From positions 372,001 through 436,000 of the forward strand of contig NZ_LNRU01000006.1 of the NCBI RefSeq assembly GCF_001468225.1: a DNA stretch of 64,000 bases. Direction: 5' to 3'. This DNA comes from Sphingopyxis sp. H053. GTDB taxonomy: Bacteria > Pseudomonadota > Alphaproteobacteria > Sphingomonadales > Sphingomonadaceae. The notes under the pieces are model-generated. The model had not been told where the DNA came from. It did not search any database and saw only the letters and a program-made list of their open reading frames with translations. The translations under genes were made by a program, and so were the position numbers. This document shows positions 62,276 to 64,000 of the stretch, piece after piece (within the stretch, counting starts at the first letter, position 1; each line of letters starts with the position of its first letter).

Positions 62276-63051
62276 TGCTCGTCGATTCGCACTGCCACCT
62301 CAACTACAAGGGCCTCGCCGAGCAGCAGGATGAGGTGCTGGAGCGCGCACGCGCGAAGGGTGTGACCGCGATGCTCAACATCGCGACGCGCGAAAGCGAA
62401 TGGGACGACGTGCTTGCCGCCGCCGAGGCCAATGACGATGTGTGGGCGAGCGTCGGCATCCACCCGCACGACGCCGACCATCATCCCAACGTCGATACCG
62501 CGAAGCTGGTCGAACGCGCGGCGCATCCGCGCGTGATCGGGATCGGCGAAACGGGGCTCGACTATTATTACGACAAGAGCGACCGCGCGCGGCAGCAGGA
62601 CAGCTTTCGCCGTCATATTCACGCATCGCAGCAAACCGGCCTGCCAATCATCGTTCACACGCGCGACGCCGAAGCCGACACGCTGGCGCTGCTCGGCGAA
62701 GAGATGGGCAGGGCGGCTTTTCCCGGCGTGATCCACTGCTTTACCGCGAGCGACGATTTTGCCCATAAGGCGCTCGACCTTGGGCTCTTCATCTCGATTT
62801 CGGGCATCGTCACGTTCAAGAACGCCGCCGATCTCCAGGCCACGGCCAAGTGGTTGCCGCAGGACCGACTGCTGATCGAAACCGATTCCCCCTTCCTCGC
62901 CCCCGTCCCGCATCGCGGCAAAACCGGCGAGCCCGCCTTTGTTGCCGATACGCTCGCGTTCCTCGCCAAGCTGCGCGGCGACGACGAAGACGCGCTCGCC
63001 GCCGCGACGAGCGCCAATTTTTACGCGCTTTTCAACAAGGCGCGGCCATGA
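62275..63051 (+). CDS. tatD: TatD-family metal-dependent deoxyribonuclease
   Basis: A 258-residue TIM-barrel hydrolase. Metal ligands are in VDSHCHLN, the Glu in GIGETGLDYYYD, His in IIVHTRDAE and HCFTAS, and Asp in LIETDSPFLAP. Members degrade DNA in repair and apoptosis-like processes. The ATG overlaps the metG stop. The paralogue YcfH is an alternative name for this gene position. Confidence 0.93.
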   Translation: MLVDSHCHLNYKGLAEQQDEVLERARAKGVTAMLNIATRESEWDDVLAAAEANDDVWASVGIHPHDADHHPNVDTAKLVERAAHPRVIGIGETGLDYYYDKSDRARQQDSFRRHIHASQQTGLPIIVHTRDAEADTLALLGEEMGRAAFPGVIHCFTASDDFAHKALDLGLFISISGIVTFKNAADLQATAKWLPQDRLLIETDSPFLAPVPHRGKTGEPAFVADTLAFLAKLRGDDEDALAAATSANFYALFNKARP

Positions 63052-63064
63052 CGTTCCACGCATC

Positions 63065-63829
63065 ATGAGGTTGAGAATCCTCGGCTGCGGGACGTCTTCG
63101 GGTGTTCCGCGGATCGGCAACGACTGGGGGCAGTGCGATCCCGACAATCCACGCAACCTGCGCAGCCGGGCGTCGATCATGGTGTCGCTCGGCGGCTTTC
63201 GTATCCTCGTCGACACCAGTCCCGATATGCGGTTGCAATTGCTCGATGCCGGCGTGGGCGAAATCGATGCCGTCATCTGGACCCACGAACATGCCGACCA
63301 TACGCACGGCCTCGACGATCTGCGCCAGGTCATGCACCTGCGCCGGTCGGCCGTTCCTGTTTATGCGCGCGACCATGTGCTCGACATCCTCAAATGGCGC
63401 TTCACCTATGCCTTCGCGGGCAATGCCGGCTATCCGGCGTCGGTCGATCCAATCGACCTGCAAGATCATCAGTCGATCGGTCCCATTGAAGTGTCGGCGA
63501 TCGAAATGCCGCACGGGCCGATCAAGGCCAGCGGCCTGATCTTCAGCGATGGTGCGCATAAGATCGCCTATGCAACTGATTTTTCAAAGTTTACTGACGA
63601 AATGGTCGACTTCTTCCAAAGCGTCGACCTGTTCGTCATCGACGCGCTGCGCCGCTATCCGCATCCGACGCATCCGCATCTGGCCATGACGCTCGAAGGT
63701 CTTGCCAAGGTCGGCAATCCGCGTGCAATCATCACGCATATGGACAACACGATGGATTATGACGACCTTGCGGCCGAATTGCCGCCGGGTGTCGAACCGG
63801 GATATGACGGGCTGGAGGTGCAGCTATGA
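63065..63829 (+). CDS. MBL-fold metallo-hydrolase (PhnP-like)
   Basis: A 254-residue metallo-beta-lactamase-fold enzyme with LGCGTSSGVPRIG at the N terminus and the metal motif THEHADHTHGLDD. Further ligands are in MPHGPIKASG, YATDFSKF and ITHMDNTMDY. The pattern matches the PhnP-like phosphodiesterases that follow tatD in alphaproteobacteria; the true substrate is unknown. The ATG lies 13 bp after the tatD stop. Confidence 0.9.
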   Translation: MRLRILGCGTSSGVPRIGNDWGQCDPDNPRNLRSRASIMVSLGGFRILVDTSPDMRLQLLDAGVGEIDAVIWTHEHADHTHGLDDLRQVMHLRRSAVPVYARDHVLDILKWRFTYAFAGNAGYPASVDPIDLQDHQSIGPIEVSAIEMPHGPIKASGLIFSDGAHKIAYATDFSKFTDEMVDFFQSVDLFVIDALRRYPHPTHPHLAMTLEGLAKVGNPRAIITHMDNTMDYDDLAAELPPGVEPGYDGLEVQL

Positions 63830-64000
63830 GTGGTGACACGACGGTTCAGATCCTGTGGTTCGCGGGCGCGTTCGCATTGGTCCTGAGTTCTTTGCTGGCA
63901 CGGCGCTTGCCGATGGCCGACTGGCTCAAGATGGCGCTGGCGTGGGTTGCGATCTTTGGGCTCGTATTCCTCGTCATCCGCACATGGCAGACGGTGACGT
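63826..64000 (+). CDS. N-terminal part of a membrane protein (possibly a retropepsin-like aspartic protease), cut by window end
   Basis: 58 residues are visible from the ATG at 63826, which overlaps the previous stop by 4 bp. There are two hydrophobic helices (ILWFAGAFALVLSSLLARRL and MALAWVAIFGLVFLVI). This N-terminal plan is like the TIGR02281 clan AA aspartic protease family often found next to the PhnP-like gene, but the protease motif lies beyond the window, so the name is tentative. Confidence 0.6.
   Translation, partial: MSGDTTVQILWFAGAFALVLSSLLARRLPMADWLKMALAWVAIFGLVFLVIRTWQTVT

Overview
High-GC (roughly 65%) alphaproteobacterial chromosome segment, most likely from a sphingomonad such as Sphingopyxis. 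This is inferred from the gene set (lepB-rnc-era, PhaR, a large TonB-dependent receptor, a methylmalonyl-CoA operon next to a ScfR/PccR-type regulator, several acyl-CoA dehydrogenases) and from the dispersed CGTCATTCCCGCG palindromes; no database search was run. Almost all of the window is coding. I see no phage, plasmid, transposase, CRISPR or integrase genes, and one RNA gene, tRNA-Ser(UGA).

Layout. 1-9.5 kb: end of topA, a secreted lipase, lepB-rnc-era on the minus strand, pgi, gor and an NAD-dependent reductase. 9.5-20.7 kb: a complete propionyl-CoA to succinyl-CoA module (pccB, epimerase, mutase, pccA) with bioB, an OsmC protein and three small secreted proteins inside it, read divergently from a ScfR/PccR-type regulator; two TTTGCAAA boxes lie between. 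20.8-26.3 kb: csaA, an esterase, a MAPEG protein, a cyclase-family hydrolase, an MFS symporter and alr. 26.4-30.2 kb: a 1069-residue TonB receptor with a 490-bp AT-rich upstream region. 30.2-37.4 kb: phaR, an archaeal-type proS, a secreted unknown, rnr, an XRE regulator divergent from a small membrane protein, and a universal stress protein. 37.6-40.8 kb: the pyruvate dehydrogenase E2 and E3 genes, separated by a DUF559 gene that sits between two long inverted repeats. 40.9-43.7 kb: a PAP2 phosphatase, an exported amidohydrolase and a tyrosine phosphatase.

43.7-55.5 kb: an acyl-CoA catabolic island with five acyl-CoA dehydrogenase genes (two as overlapping pairs), an enoyl-CoA hydratase, an alpha-methylacyl-CoA racemase-like protein, a thiolase, an SDR, a nitronate monooxygenase-like flavoprotein and a hydrolase/flavin-reductase fusion. 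The racemase and paired dehydrogenases suggest 2-methyl-branched substrates (sterol or bile-acid side chains, or isoprenoids). Two nearly identical operators (core TTGACGTAARCGTCAA) sit at its main promoters. 55.5-64 kb: the tRNA, an MltB-type transglycosylase, rlpA, dacC, tmk, holB, metG, tatD, an MBL hydrolase and the start of a membrane protein.

The most unusual signals are two palindromic repeat elements lying in frame inside rnr and the E2 gene, the repeat-bounded DUF559 unit, the shared operators of the acyl-CoA island, and a flavin reductase fused to an alpha/beta hydrolase that has lost its nucleophile.
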